From: Tetrahymena thermophila SB210
Lineage: Eukaryota > Ciliophora > Oligohymenophorea > Hymenostomatida > Tetrahymenidae
Direction of reading: 5' to 3'
DNA length: 64,000 nucleotides
Assembly (NCBI RefSeq): GCF_000189635.1
Contig: NW_002476507.1
Span: forward strand, 310,001 to 374,000
This document shows, in pieces, positions 51,749-62,911 of this stretch. Under the pieces are notes generated by a model that searched no databases, was not told the origin of the DNA, and was given only the letters and a program-made list of their open reading frames with translations. Made by a program: the position numbers and the translations under genes. The stretch's first letter is position 1, and each line of letters starts with the position of its first letter.

Positions 51749-53263
51749 ATGACTGAATTAGGCCTTTATTAAAGTTAAAATTTCTTAAATGAGTAGACAC
51801 CATAAGACTTAAAATACAATTAATTGCCTTCTCCTTTTTCTAACTAGAGTAGGAAATTTATTTAATCATCTTATAGTATTTACCTAACACTCTTTATTCA
51901 CTTTATTATTGATATAATTGAAAACAGCATTCTTACTTCAACATATTTTTATCTTTAAATATAGGATAGCTCAAGATGAATAAAATAAGAGTAATTAATA
52001 AATATTAGAATAATCCTTATAATTCAGGTAAATGATTATAAAATTTATCTTTGAAGGCACTTTCCTATTTATTTTTGCTAATCATAAACCTAAATAAATA
52101 TGAATATTATTCTTCAGCAGATAACTACCAAATAATATAAATAATAAACTATAAATAATTAGGAGGCACTAAGATAAAAGTGAATGAATCTATGTAATAT
52201 GCTTAAGGAAATATGAATAGCAATAGAAAATAGAACTCGAATTCTCCATTTAGATTAATAAGTATATCAATTTATCTTCATTTTAAGTATTTTAGATAAC
52301 ATTAATATATGTCTAATTGATAAACAAAAATAATGAATTATTTTATTCATAAATTTAGACTCTAATTCAAATAGAAATAATGTTTAAGTAAGAGATTCGC
52401 AACTAGGTGTGTAAAATGATTAAGAAATATTGTAAAATGGATTAGAAAATAATGGTTAAATAAAATAAACAGCATAATTTTACACCTAAAAAACGAGCCC
52501 AAGGATAACAAATAAAGGAAACAATACTAAATATCAATCTAAATTGCATGATATTTTTCACTTGTATAATATCAATTTACAAAGTTAGCAATTTCCTTAG
52601 TACCAAATGCAACTTTAATAAAATAAATACTAACATAGAGTGAATGTATAATCATCGCTAGGGTCTAATAATTACTCTACAACAGCAAGTCTAAACCAAA
52701 ATTATGCAAATATAAATTAGAACACTTATGACCCCTAAATATAAAACCATACAACATAACAAGATCTATAATAGTACAAATAATCTTTAGAATAAATTAC
52801 TGAAAGCGGAGTTGAATCAACTAACCCTACTCAAGCAAATATTCCTTTAATAAGTCCAGATTTTGAGAAAATCGAAAAGCGAGAAAAAGTACCTTCCAAT
52901 ATATAATAAATGATAATTAAATAACAAATTAAAACAAGATCATCATCAAGAAAAAAAGGCAGGAATATTGCTTCCAGCTCTCTAGGAAAGCAATAAAAGC
53001 TTATCTACATACCATATGCATAAAAACCTCCTACAACTTAACCTTCTTCAAATAGATACATATAAAATTTGAACATAAACAACCTAGTTAGTAACTACAG
53101 CTAAAAAAATAATAGAGTAGTGAGATATCAGACAGAGATTAATTACACCGATAATGGGCTTGATGTAGATTTTTTATTTAAATTTTAAAAGAAAATTTTG
53201 AAGGAAATATTTTACAAATATGTAAATCAAAACATTATAAATATGTTTTATTAGATATAATGA
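51749..53263 (+). CDS. Gln/Asn/Ser-rich low-complexity protein
   Basis: Four exons (51749-51875, 51965-52027, 52118-52261, 52359-53263) give 412 residues with all phases closing. It starts MTELGLYQSQNFLNEQTPQ. Composition is dominated by Gln, Asn and Ser, with many Gln encoded by TAA/TAG, and a basic patch IKTRSSSRKKGRN near residue 300. No folded domain is recognisable until the last 50 residues, which look helical (YTDNGLDVDFLFKFQKKIL). The composition is prion-like or scaffold-like. It lies 313 bp upstream of a kinase whose N-terminal extension has the same composition, on the same strand; any link between the two is speculation. Confidence 0.65.
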
Positions 53264-53576
53264 AAATAGTTTGAACTTCTTTGATATGATTTTGATTTTT
53301 GATTAGTTTATCAATTAAATAATATAAAGTAAAATAGACAAACAAATCTCTTTTCTTCCTTTTTATTCTATTTTCTTTAATATGAACTTCAAAAAAAAAA
53401 TTTTGTAATTTGATAAAGAATGATTTTTCATGAATTGAAATATTTAGTTTGAAATAGTTTATTGTTTTTTAATCAATTAAAGATTTTATTTTATAAGTTG
53501 TTTAAATTATCATTAAATTGTAGCTATTAACAAAAAGTTACAAACTAATTTTTATAAATAGAAATCTACTTAGAAT
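53264..53576. other. Short AT-rich spacer
   Basis: 313 bp between the Gln/Asn-rich gene and the kinase gene. Nothing recognisable beyond AT-rich sequence; the kinase promoter presumably lies here. Confidence 0.6.
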
Positions 53577-55442
53577 ATGAGCTGCCTCAATACTAGAATT
53601 AAAACACCTGATCAGTTATAATAAAGAAGAGATAGTATGGAGAGCATCGTTATGGGTTAAGAATAAATTAGTAACACAAGCTAAATTATACATACAAACA
53701 ATAGTATTCTAAATACTAATTAAAATATGAATACAATAAAAAGCTTAGGAGGATAACCTCAAACAATAAATAACATAAATAGTTCATAAATTTTGAATCA
53801 AAATAGTGCAAATTAATCTTTTAATACAATTTCAATTAATCAAAATCCTAATTCTTTGAATAACTCTCCTTAAAGAATAAGAGGATACACTAAATACTAA
53901 AACCCTTCTATAATAAAATTTAACAATAACAACAGTAATAATAGCTTGGTATATTAAAATGACCAATCACCTATTTAGCATTATAATGAAGGCATATGCT
54001 TTAACTCTTAAACTAATATGTTTCTACCATCTCATAGATCAGAAAGAAATGATACTAGCCCAATATCTTGTAATAATTTGGGTGGAATGTCAGGTTCAAA
54101 TGCATCTTGTAGAACTCCTTAAACTTAAATATCAGGAATGACACCTATAAATTCAACTAAAAATTATCATTTTTCCCAACCACACAGTAATAATCATGAT
54201 AAACCTAAATCAGCCTTGAGTTTCTATAAAGTCAAGTCTATAAATTAATAAGAAACTGTGAAGAGGAATTAAATGACGATGGATTAGTTTTAAATATTAG
54301 ACACATTAGGCAAAGGCTCTTACGCTTAAGTTAAATTAGCTATAGATAAAAGAACTAATTAAAAGATAGCTATTAAGATTTATGAAAAATTTAAATTGAC
54401 AGATCCAAATAAATTCAAAAACGTCAGAAGAGAAATCAACATTCTCTCTAAAATGACTCATGAAAATATAATAAGACTTTATCATGTGATTGACACTGTT
54501 TCTAGTGTAAAAATTTTATTTAAGAAAATACATTTATATTAATAATATTCAATAGTTAAATTTAGTCATGGAGTACATAGGCAATAACAGTTTATACAAT
54601 TATCTAAGAGCAAAGAGGAAAAATTAGCTTGAGATGAATTAAATAAGAAAAATTTTTATATAGATAATATCAGGAATACAATATATGCACAATAAAAATG
54701 TTTGTCACAGAGATATAAAGCTTGAGAATATTTTGATAGATGATGATTTAAACTTAAAGATTATTGATTTTGGTTTTGCCGTTGTTTCACCAATAGAAAG
54801 AAAGTTAGATTCCTTTTGCGGTACTCCTTCTTACATGTCTCCTGAAATTGTCCTTAAAAAAGAATATATTGGGTAGTATGTTGATATTTGGACCTGTGGA
54901 ATTGTTCTCTATATCTTGATTTGTGGTAAATTCCCATTTAAAGGTAAATAAATATAAATTAATTTTATAAAATATTTATTTTAGCATATTTAATATATTT
55001 TGAATATACATTAATTACCAAATTTAATTTAAAGGGGCAGATGAAAAAGAGCTCTATCGAAAGATTAGTAAGCATTAATATGAAATACCTTCGTTTGTTG
55101 AGAGAGGAGCTCGGTCATTAATTTAAAGACTCCTCTCATTCAACCCAGAAGATAGACCATCTTGTTTAGAAGTAATTTTAATATTTCATTTAGCAATTAT
55201 AATTTTTTATAGCTAAAAATAATCAATAATTGATAAATTCATATTAAATTGAGAGTTTTTATTGTTAATAATTTAAACATTTTTTTTAGATTTTAAAAGA
55301 TAAATGGCTAACTTCTTTTGATGAAACAGTTAATTGTAATGAATAGTAAATAACAGTATAAAATTAATAAGATGAAGAAATTATTTTAGAATAAAAAGAG
55401 GATTCTGTAAATACAAAATAAAAGAGCAATAATTAAGATTGA
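53577..55442 (+). CDS. Active CAMK/AMPK-like Ser/Thr protein kinase
   Basis: Four exons (53577-54506, 54556-54943, 55035-55171, 55290-55442) give 535 residues with all phases closing. Residues 1 to about 235 form a Gln/Asn/Ser-rich leader. The kinase domain follows with every catalytic element: LGKGSYAQVKLA glycine loop, AIKIYEK Lys, REINILSKM with the helix-C Glu, LVMEYI hinge, HRDIKLEN catalytic loop (54706 onward), IDFGFA, GTPSYMSPE activation segment and DIWTCGIVLYIL. The DFGFA, SYMSPE and WTCGIVLY features place it with CAMK-like (AMPK/MARK/SNF1) kinases. The activation-loop Thr in FCGTPS could be an upstream kinase target. No UBA or KA1 tail is seen after the C-lobe; the tail is short and acidic. 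Substrate unknown. Confidence 0.88.
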
Positions 55443-56414
55443 TCATAATGCTTTAATATAATGAATATGTATTTATAACAAATTAAAATTTTTTTCAAAA
55501 ACCTAATAAATAATGAGCTAAAAATAGAAAATATTTTAATAAGTAATAAATAATAAAACATATAAAAAAAATATATTAAATTTAATTAACTTATTATGTT
55601 TATTTTTATTAAAAATATAAATAAAAATTTCTTTTTAAAAAATATTTTTAAATGATTAAGATGTACTTAATTAACTAATAATTAAATCTACAAATAAAAA
55701 ATTGTATGTTATGATTGGTTGAAAGATCAAAATATTATTTATTATATGTCAAAATTATATATTTGTTTTAATAAAATACCAAACTAAGTAATAATCAACT
55801 TCTCAATAATTAATTTTTGAATTTGCTTTTACTTTCATTTGAATATTTTGCTTTGTTTCATTTAAATAGTATATTAGTTTTTATTAAAAAGCTAGGAATT
55901 TGTAATACTTTTTTGTTAGAAGTAATAAATAAACAATTAAAAAAACTAATGATTTTTTCAATTTCATTTAAACGAATTAATCAAAATATGCACCAGTATG
56001 AAATTTTCAATATCAAATTTATAAATATAATTTAATTATAAAAATTAGTTAAAATTTGGTTGGATCTTATTTAAAGTAAATCATTATCCATCAAATATAT
56101 CTATATACATTTACACATATATTTAAATTTTATGACTTATATTATTGTTAAATTATGATGATTATGAAATTAGTAATTTTTTTTTTTGGTAATATCATTC
56201 TTATTATTTAAAGAGGATTCATTGCATAACATTAATAATGTTAAATGATAATTGAAATTTAAAGTTTTACCAGCAAAATATCTAATAATAAAAATAATAC
56301 CACAATATTTAAAGTGTTTGATTAAGAAAAAGTAAAAAAAAAGAAAAGAATAAGTCTAACAACGATATTAACACAAGACATTCCAATAAGAATACTATAA
56401 TCTCATTGCATTAA
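55443..56414. other. AT-rich spacer
   Basis: 3' flank of the kinase and 5' flank of the pseudokinase gene. A plus-strand frame at 55817-56035 is Phe/Leu/Ile-rich and AT-driven and was not accepted. Confidence 0.55.
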
Positions 56415-59400
56415 ATGAGTCAAAATTAGGATAATAATATAGTAGATTTAAAAGCCATTACTGTACCATCTTGGTAGTAAGCCTTTAGAGATTTTCATAC
56501 ATAAGCAATAGCAGAGCTTCTTTAAAGTGCTGAAAATTAAAATAATTCACGTTTGAAAAATTTTATCAAGGGTTAATTTTATGAGCATGGATTATTTAAT
56601 TTTGAATAAAATGTTGAAAAAGCTATTGAATGCTATAAGCAAGGAGCTAAATTATCAGATCCACTGTGCTGCTATAGATTGGCCGAGGCATATAGCCATT
56701 AAGTAAATTATAAAAATATGATTAATTTTAGATAAATGTTTTGAAAATATTATGCTTGAAAAAACTTTTAATTTTTAAATTTATGAGCAACTTTGAACAT
56801 CGGATTTAAAATATTTTTTTAATTATTTGCTAAATAAACATATAACATTATTATCAATAGGAAAATCCGTTAAAGATAATACCAGATTTTGAAGATAATT
56901 TATATTATTAGGTCATGACTATGTGTTTCACTTAGCTTTATTATGGGGTTTCTTTATTCAATTGTGAAGATTGGTTTTAAAATTACTTGAAAATAGACCC
57001 AGAATTAAATACCCTAAATAGAGTAGTGCGTTAAAATGTAAAAGATAGAACCCAATATGCTAGCGAATTTCAAAACGAATACTCTGTTCAAAATTTAATC
57101 AAGTTACTCTTAACTATGAGAACACACAATGTAGATTTAAATTCAAAAGATAGTGTTGAAAACGAAAAGACAAGAGTTTAAGAAATATATGACAAGATAA
57201 TTGAGTCTCTTAGCTAAAGCATTCAAAAGAGAGCAGAAGATTAGTAAAATTCTTCATCGTTTGCATACGAAACCTTACTATACTTATTTGCTACTGAGTC
57301 ATTTAATTCTGATAAAAGAGTGGATAGCTGTCTCTAAATTTTGGTGCAGTATCCTAAGTTTTTAGTGTCAGCTACAGAAAATCTTTATCAAGAAATTGAA
57401 ATTATTTCTTAGTCATAATTAGACAATATGTTCTTTTCTCATATGAGATTTGTATTGATCGAAATACATAATATTTCAAAGATGCTTAGAAATTCAGAGA
57501 AAGAATCAGATAAGTAGGATTATGAGAGACTCCTCTAAGTACTTGAGAAAACATTTGAAGCTGTTTACAAATTTAAACAAGAGGAAAAAATTAAAGAATA
57601 GGGAGATATCATTTTTATTACAAGGTAATTTACGTTTATTCTTTTGTTTTAGAAATTAATTAAATAGCTTCTCTAAATTTTCTTTTCTTCTTTGTTTAAT
57701 TAAACTAGTCAGTGTGTTTGTTCAAAAAAAATGCATTAGCTTTATAATTATCTTCATATTTTTAATTAAATTCCTTGAAATATTTAGGCACTATGCTGAA
57801 TTAATCAGTAAAAAAGGCACAAAAGAAGGAATTGAAAAAGCTATTTAAATCTAGTAATAAGAACTGGACTTGCAGAATCAAGGTGATGAATAATTGGCAT
57901 TTTGCTATTATAAATTAGGCTCTTTTTATAGAAAAATTCTTAAATCTAAAAATATAAAGAACGATAGCACAAACTAACAGCCTGAGATACTTTTGAATGG
58001 CGAAAAGAATAATGAGGAAGATTTTCAAAACTAATTAAGTGAAAAAATGAAAAAATATTTTGAAAAAGCAGAGGCATTATACAACTCAAGAGTGAAAAAC
58101 ATTAATGAATAACCACTGTCTAAGATGTTAAGCACATTCTACCTTGGACGTATACACTAGAAAATTAAATCTAATAACAATGTAGCTTATAGATACTTCT
58201 TCAAGGTTTTGCAAATTTACAACTAAAACTAAAAATTATTATCTAACTGCAGAACACTTCAATTTGAAATAGCCTATTTGAAGTCTCTTAAACGTCTAAA
58301 TGGAATACAATAGACTGATCCAAATTTATATTTACAAAATTATATTACTTTAAATAATTAATAAACTAATCATAACACTTTTTCAAACACTTAAAACGCC
58401 TATCTTAATGACACTAATTCTCAATTTATCAATAAGAGTGATTAAAATAACTCTATTCACTCAAATATTCATGATACTTAATCTATAAATAAGAGAAATG
58501 CAAACCAACAGCAATTAGAAATCTATTAAAGTAGCATTTACTAAGGAGCTAGAATGATGGCTCCATGTGGTACTTTGCAGAGCATGGGATCCTACAGAGC
58601 TATGAATCATATGCAAAACGTAAAAGATGATTAGAATTTTGCTTCAGGTTTAGCAAAAGCTTTCCAAAGAGAATACGTATTAGAAATACCAGCTAAAGAA
58701 ATAAGAATTAAAAGTATGATGCGTAAGGGATAATTTGGTTCTGTACATACAATTATGTACAAAGATGAGCTATATGCTGCCAAATAAATTTAATTTGTCC
58801 CAAGAAACTTCTATGATAAACTTCTAGAAGAGCTCAAAAATAATCTAGAGGTTGTCCACCCTACACTTTTCCCTATCCTTGCAGTTACTAAATGGTATTC
58901 CAACAAAGAACATAGAACTTCTAAAGATCCAATTAATATTTTACTTATCATGGATTTGAAAAAAAGTAATTTGGAGTAAGTTTTATAAGAAAACTTGGTA
59001 CTCTCTTAATCAATTGCATTCAGGATAGCTAGTTAAGTGTGCAGCGGAATTTGTGCACTACATGACCATGACATAATCCATACAAATATTAAGCTCAAAA
59101 ATATTTTAATTGACTCTAATTTTAACGCCTTTATTACTGATTGGGGTATTTCTCATCTTTTCTCTAATGAAATAGACAGAAATTTAGATGAGTTTACCAC
59201 TTCATTAGCTTTTGCTGCTCCTGAACTTATTTAAGGAATCTCGCTTGAAAGAGGTAGCATAAGTGGAAAATCCTAATTTTAAGAAAACATAAGCTCTAAC
59301 TTTAATTAAAATATAACTGCTTATTTCTCTTCTAATGGTGAAAATAGCAATCCAAATAAAGAAAATATGTTTGAAGAAAATGCTGTTCGTACCTCCAGAA

Positions 59401-59678
59401 TTAGTAATTTCTCCAAAGAGTCTGATGTATGGTCATTTGGTGTAGTTCTTTTATGCCTTTTCTTTGAATTTTACCCTAATGAAAAGAGTATTAAAGACAT
59501 AAACTTATATAATGGTGTGACCATACTAAACTGCAATCCAAAGCTATAGCAAATTTACTCTCTAATTTAAGATATGCTGAAAATACAACCATCTTAGCGT
59601 ATTTCAATAAGCTAAGTTTAACAAAGACTTTAATAAATGCAAATTTTCTTTGACTCAGGGAATAACTATGAAAACTGA
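56415..59678 (+). CDS. Sel1/TPR-like repeat protein fused to a C-terminal pseudokinase, copy B
   Basis: Three exons (56415-56702, 56861-57624, 57788-59678) give 980 residues with closing phases. It starts MSQNQDNNIVD, like copy A. Sel1/TPR-type helical pairs: IKGQFYEHGLFNFEQNVEK, then AIECYKQGAKLSDPLC and YRLAEAYS; later GTKEGIEKAI and YLGRIHQKIK, each matching copy A. The kinase-like domain from about residue 745 has MRKGQFGSVHTI (only the first Gly of the loop missing), YAAKQIQF with the ATP Lys, IIHTNIKLKNILID (catalytic Asp replaced by Asn, 59085-59087), ITDWGIS (metal-binding Asp kept, 59139-59141), AAPELI and DVWSFGVVLL. It probably still binds nucleotide but lacks the catalytic base, hence pseudokinase. 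The repeat region would bind partners, so a scaffold or regulator role is inferred. An unusually long Asn/Ser-rich insert sits in the activation segment. Confidence 0.82.
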
Positions 59679-60820
59679 TGCATGCAACTTTTATTGCAAA
59701 GCTAAATTTATTCTAATTAAATAACAAAATTAAATTAAAAAATATTTTGAATATTAAAATTTAAAACAGAAGCTCAATCAAATTAAATAAATAAATCCAT
59801 CAAAAAATTGTTATTATATTTATAAAATTTATATTTAAGAAAGAAAAAAATTGTTAATATGTTAATTAATGCTTGTATTATTATATGATAAAACCTATAT
59901 TTGCAGTATCTTTTACTTTATCTGCTTAATTAGTAAAATGAATCTCGCTTTATCAATAATTTTATTTAATTTTAGAATTTTTAATTTTTAAAATTTCAAA
60001 TAAAATAAATTTTTTTTTTAAAAATTAAAATCATAAGAATAAATTATAAATAAATAACACAAAAAATTAATGAATTAGCTTAGTAAATTTAAAATATTGA
60101 TTAATTTAAATTATCGTTGTAAAAGACTATCTAGGCATTGAACCTAAGTCAATTATTTTCTTATTTTTAACAATATTAGGGTAATTTCATAAGGGCAATA
60201 AGGTTTTTAGATCATTTTAGAAAAAAGCATATTTCTTTTATTCAAAATGAGAGATCTAATTTAATAATTGTTAAATTTCTGAAAAACTAAAAAATAAAGG
60301 AGAATGATACTAATAACAAATGTAGAAGTAGACTAAAAATCAAACATTCTGCACAATTAAAAAATTAAAAAAAACTTAAATAAATCATAACAATTACGAT
60401 TTCATATCATTTATTATAGCTTGCTGAATACATAAAATAGTATAATTTTATATTTCTATATTTATTCAAAAAAATAAAATGATAAAATTTTGGTAAGAAT
60501 CTATCATACAAATGATTATGGTTGGCCATTAGAGAAATAAAAATTTTGTTGTTTTAATTTCATCAAAATTAAATGTAAGAAATTTATATAATAATTGTTT
60601 GCTGGATAATAATGAAGTGAAAAATAAAGGATTTATTCAGATTTGAAGATTTGTGCGGGAAAACGGTAATATTGAGTAATAGAAGTATTAATATAAGACT
60701 ATATAAAGAAAGAAGAAAAAGAAGGAAGAAAATTCAAAAAGAGACTCTTTGATTCAATTGATTTCATTCAATTTTGAATAAAATTAGAAAAAATGAAAAT
60801 AGAAATTTGAAACTGATAAA

Positions 60821-61315
60821 ATGGTCAGAGGAATACAAAATTTTGTAAATAAAGGTTTCGAAAGACATAAGTTACATTAAAGGTGCGCGCTCATTAAAAA
60901 AGTAAAATGGCATGCAGAATCGAGAGGACAACTCTTGTAGAAGAAAAAAGGGGTAAAAAAAGAAGGGATTAATTCAGATCCCCTCACTTAGCTTTTATTA
61001 TTACAAAGAGAAAATCAATACGCATCGATCTATATTTAAAAAGAAAGGAATGCAATCAAAAAAACAAGAGAGAAATTTTAAACTTAATAAGAAAGATTTA
61101 TTTTTTCTTTTTATTAAACACTAACCGCCTGCTTGCTATCGTTCACGCACAATCTCTTTGTTTCTAAAAAATTTTATTCTAAAATAGATATTTTCAAAAA
61201 TTCATTTTTATTTTATTTTGAAAGATTTATGCCTACTATATTTTCGTTAAGATTTTTTGTCAGTTTTTTTGGTAGGTATGTAGTGAAAGATTTATTTATT
61301 ATATTTTAAAAATGA
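60821..61315 (+). CDS. Candidate ORF in GC-richer island, unknown
   Basis: A 164-residue frame from ATG to TGA. The first 90 codons are strongly basic and coding-like (MVRGIQNFVNKGFERHKLHQ at the start, later VKWHAESRGQLLQKKKG). The second half is Phe/Leu/Ser-rich and looks like translated AT DNA, so the gene, if real, probably splices or ends near 61080. It could instead be a chance frame over a structured RNA or regulatory island. No domain is recognised. Confidence 0.3.
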
Positions 61316-61366
61316 CCAAGCAAAAATAATCCATATAATATAACTTATTCCAGCCTATTCCGCTCA

Positions 61367-61410
61367 AATCCTCTTGGCTATCGCCATGAGACATGAGTCG
61401 AAGGAGGATT
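61367..61410. other. Hairpin in GC-richer island
   Basis: Arms AATCCTC (61367-61373) and GAGGATT (61404-61410) are perfectly complementary, enclosing an inner GGC-TATC-GCC mini-hairpin. No tRNA or box C/D pattern could be completed around it. Confidence 0.35.
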
Positions 61411-61487
61411 AAATTTCCTACAAAAATTAAGATCTTTTATTGAAAGCAAGAGATTGCTGCTTAAAAAGCCATCCTACTCATTTTTGA

Positions 61488-61664
61488 TGTATTTTCATAT
61501 TGCGCTAAATACTTCTATTCATTTTGCTGGTTTCTTTGCTCCAAGCTAATAAAAAGAAGAGTAAGATTGACAAAAAACAAAAAAAAGAGGAAAATGAAAT
61601 TGATATTAAGCTTTTAAAAGGCATAGCACTACAAAACAAGAGGAAGGATTTAGAATTAAAATGA
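61488..61664 (+). CDS. Possible terminal exon of a small secreted protein
   Basis: A 58-codon frame without an ATG. It reads as a hydrophobic signal-like core (LLFILLVSLLQA) followed by a highly charged tail (KKSKIDKKQKKEENEIDI, then KLLKGIALQNKRKD) and TGA. The sharp change from hydrophobic to charged resembles a signal peptide with a short mature region. The initiating exon was not found; an in-frame TGA lies just upstream. Confidence 0.25.
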
Positions 61665-62218
61665 ATTTAGAATATATTTAAAAAGAAAAATCATATAAAA
61701 AATGAAGAAAGATTAAAAAACTCTATCAGAATCATCCTTAATACACATACTCTACTTTAATCAAACACATATTATTGAACTAGTAAGAAGAAAGTACATT
61801 GAAATAGCACATACACAAATACATATACATTTTTGTAATTTTTTTACTCAATAACTTCTATCCTGCTGCGCAAAAGGATACCATTCTTTGGAAAATTGCG
61901 AGTTGTCCTTAGAGCTTGCAGAATCTGAAGATAGTAATCCTAAATGAGCTTTAGGTGTTGAGAACAATCTTTTAGAAGTAGGAGAATTTATAGATTTTTT
62001 GTATTTTTACAGTGTTAATTATTATTTCATGTTGAGGTTGATAAAAGTATTTGAGAGAATTTCCAAAAATATTTATGCTATGAGCGCAGTACTGCTTTTC
62101 CTTCCTCCATCCGTGAACCAGTCAGCATAGTAATAATATATATATAGGTTGAATTATTATAATATTGAATTTTATTGAGTTGTTTTGTAATTTTTTTTTA
62201 AATCATGTACATTACTAC

Positions 62219-62806
62219 TCAACGAGGTTCAGCAGTCTTAGCACTAGATCTGTTTTTAGTAGAGTGCTTACCCAAGAGAGCTTTATGGATGTGAGGAATG
62301 ACACCACCACCAGCAATGGTAGCCTTGATCAAAATATCTAATTCTTCATCACCTCTAATAGCCAAGAGCAAGTGACGAGGAGTGATTCTTCTGACTTTGA
62401 AATCCTTAGAAGCATTACCAGCCAATTCCAAAACTTCTGCTGTTAAATATTCCAAAATAGCAGCAGCATAAACAGCAGCAGTAGCACCAACTCTGTTCTT
62501 AGCACTAACTCTACCCTTCAAAAATCTGTGGATTCTACCGACTGGGAACTTTATTATTATAATATTTTAGCGTTAATAAAATCACAACTGAGTCAAATGC
62601 TCAGAATGATGGACATCCTGATGCCAATATTACTTATAAACCAGCCTTATAAGAACGTGATTGAGGAGTCTTCTTATTCTTGGCGCCTCCGACTTTACCA
62701 CCTTTGCCACCTTTACCACCTTTACCGCCTTTTCCGCCAGCCTATTTTATTTGAAAATTGATTAAAAATGAGATTAAGCCACTCTAAAAAAAATTTAAAT
62801 TACCAT
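62219..62806 (-). CDS. Histone variant H2A.Z (Hv1-like)
   Basis: Three coding exons: 62806-62804 (only the ATG), 62741-62634 and 62548-62219, giving 146 residues. The N-terminal tail is Gly/Lys repeats ([13 protein letters not shown]), the tail whose lysines are acetylated in the ciliate variant. The histone fold follows ([20 protein letters not shown], then [19 protein letters not shown]) with the acidic-patch region RGDEELD and the H2A.Z-type docking segment [15 protein letters not shown]. From memory it is nearly identical to Tetrahymena Hv1. Codon use and GC are much higher than the neighbours, as expected for a highly expressed gene. It replaces H2A in nucleosomes of transcriptionally active chromatin. 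The C-terminus KTAEPR differs from canonical H2A, which has an SQ-type tail. Confidence 0.96.
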
Positions 62807-62911
62807 TTTCTTTTTTACTTGTTTTTATTTCTTTTTCTTTTAATTTTTCTTTTTTTGCTTTTTACTTTTTTCTTTTGTTTATTTGCTTTCTTTTTCTTCT
62901 TCTTGAGAAGA
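62807..62911 (-). promoter_or_regulatory. Polypyrimidine/polypurine tract just upstream of H2A.Z
   Basis: About 100 bp of almost pure T/C on the plus strand (A/G on the H2A.Z sense strand) directly before the ATG-only exon. It probably covers the 5' leader and core promoter, perhaps a nucleosome-depleted region. Role inferred from position only. Confidence 0.4.

Larger units (their letters stand above)
59679..62218. other. Spacer with GC-richer islands and candidate ORFs
   Basis: 59679-60640 is plain AT-rich DNA. 60640-62200 is clearly less AT-rich, with a purine-rich tract at about 60703-60747, candidate ORFs at 60821 and 61488, and hairpins at 61367-61410 and about 61859-61880 (TATCCT / AGGATA). 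It may contain an unresolved plus-strand gene or a noncoding RNA. It is the 3' flank of the H2A.Z gene. Confidence 0.5.

Noticed and set aside
55817..56035. Plus-strand 72-codon frame
   Set aside because: Phe/Leu/Ile/Asn-rich translation of AT-rich spacer, no support.
60120..60200. tRNA T-arm-like TAGG-TTCAATG-CCTA on the minus strand
   Set aside because: No matching acceptor stem, D arm or anticodon arm at the right distance.
61384..61410. TTCGACTC on the minus strand resembling a tRNA T loop
   Set aside because: The flanking bases do not form the 5-bp T stem and no acceptor stem exists; the local hairpin explains the pairing.
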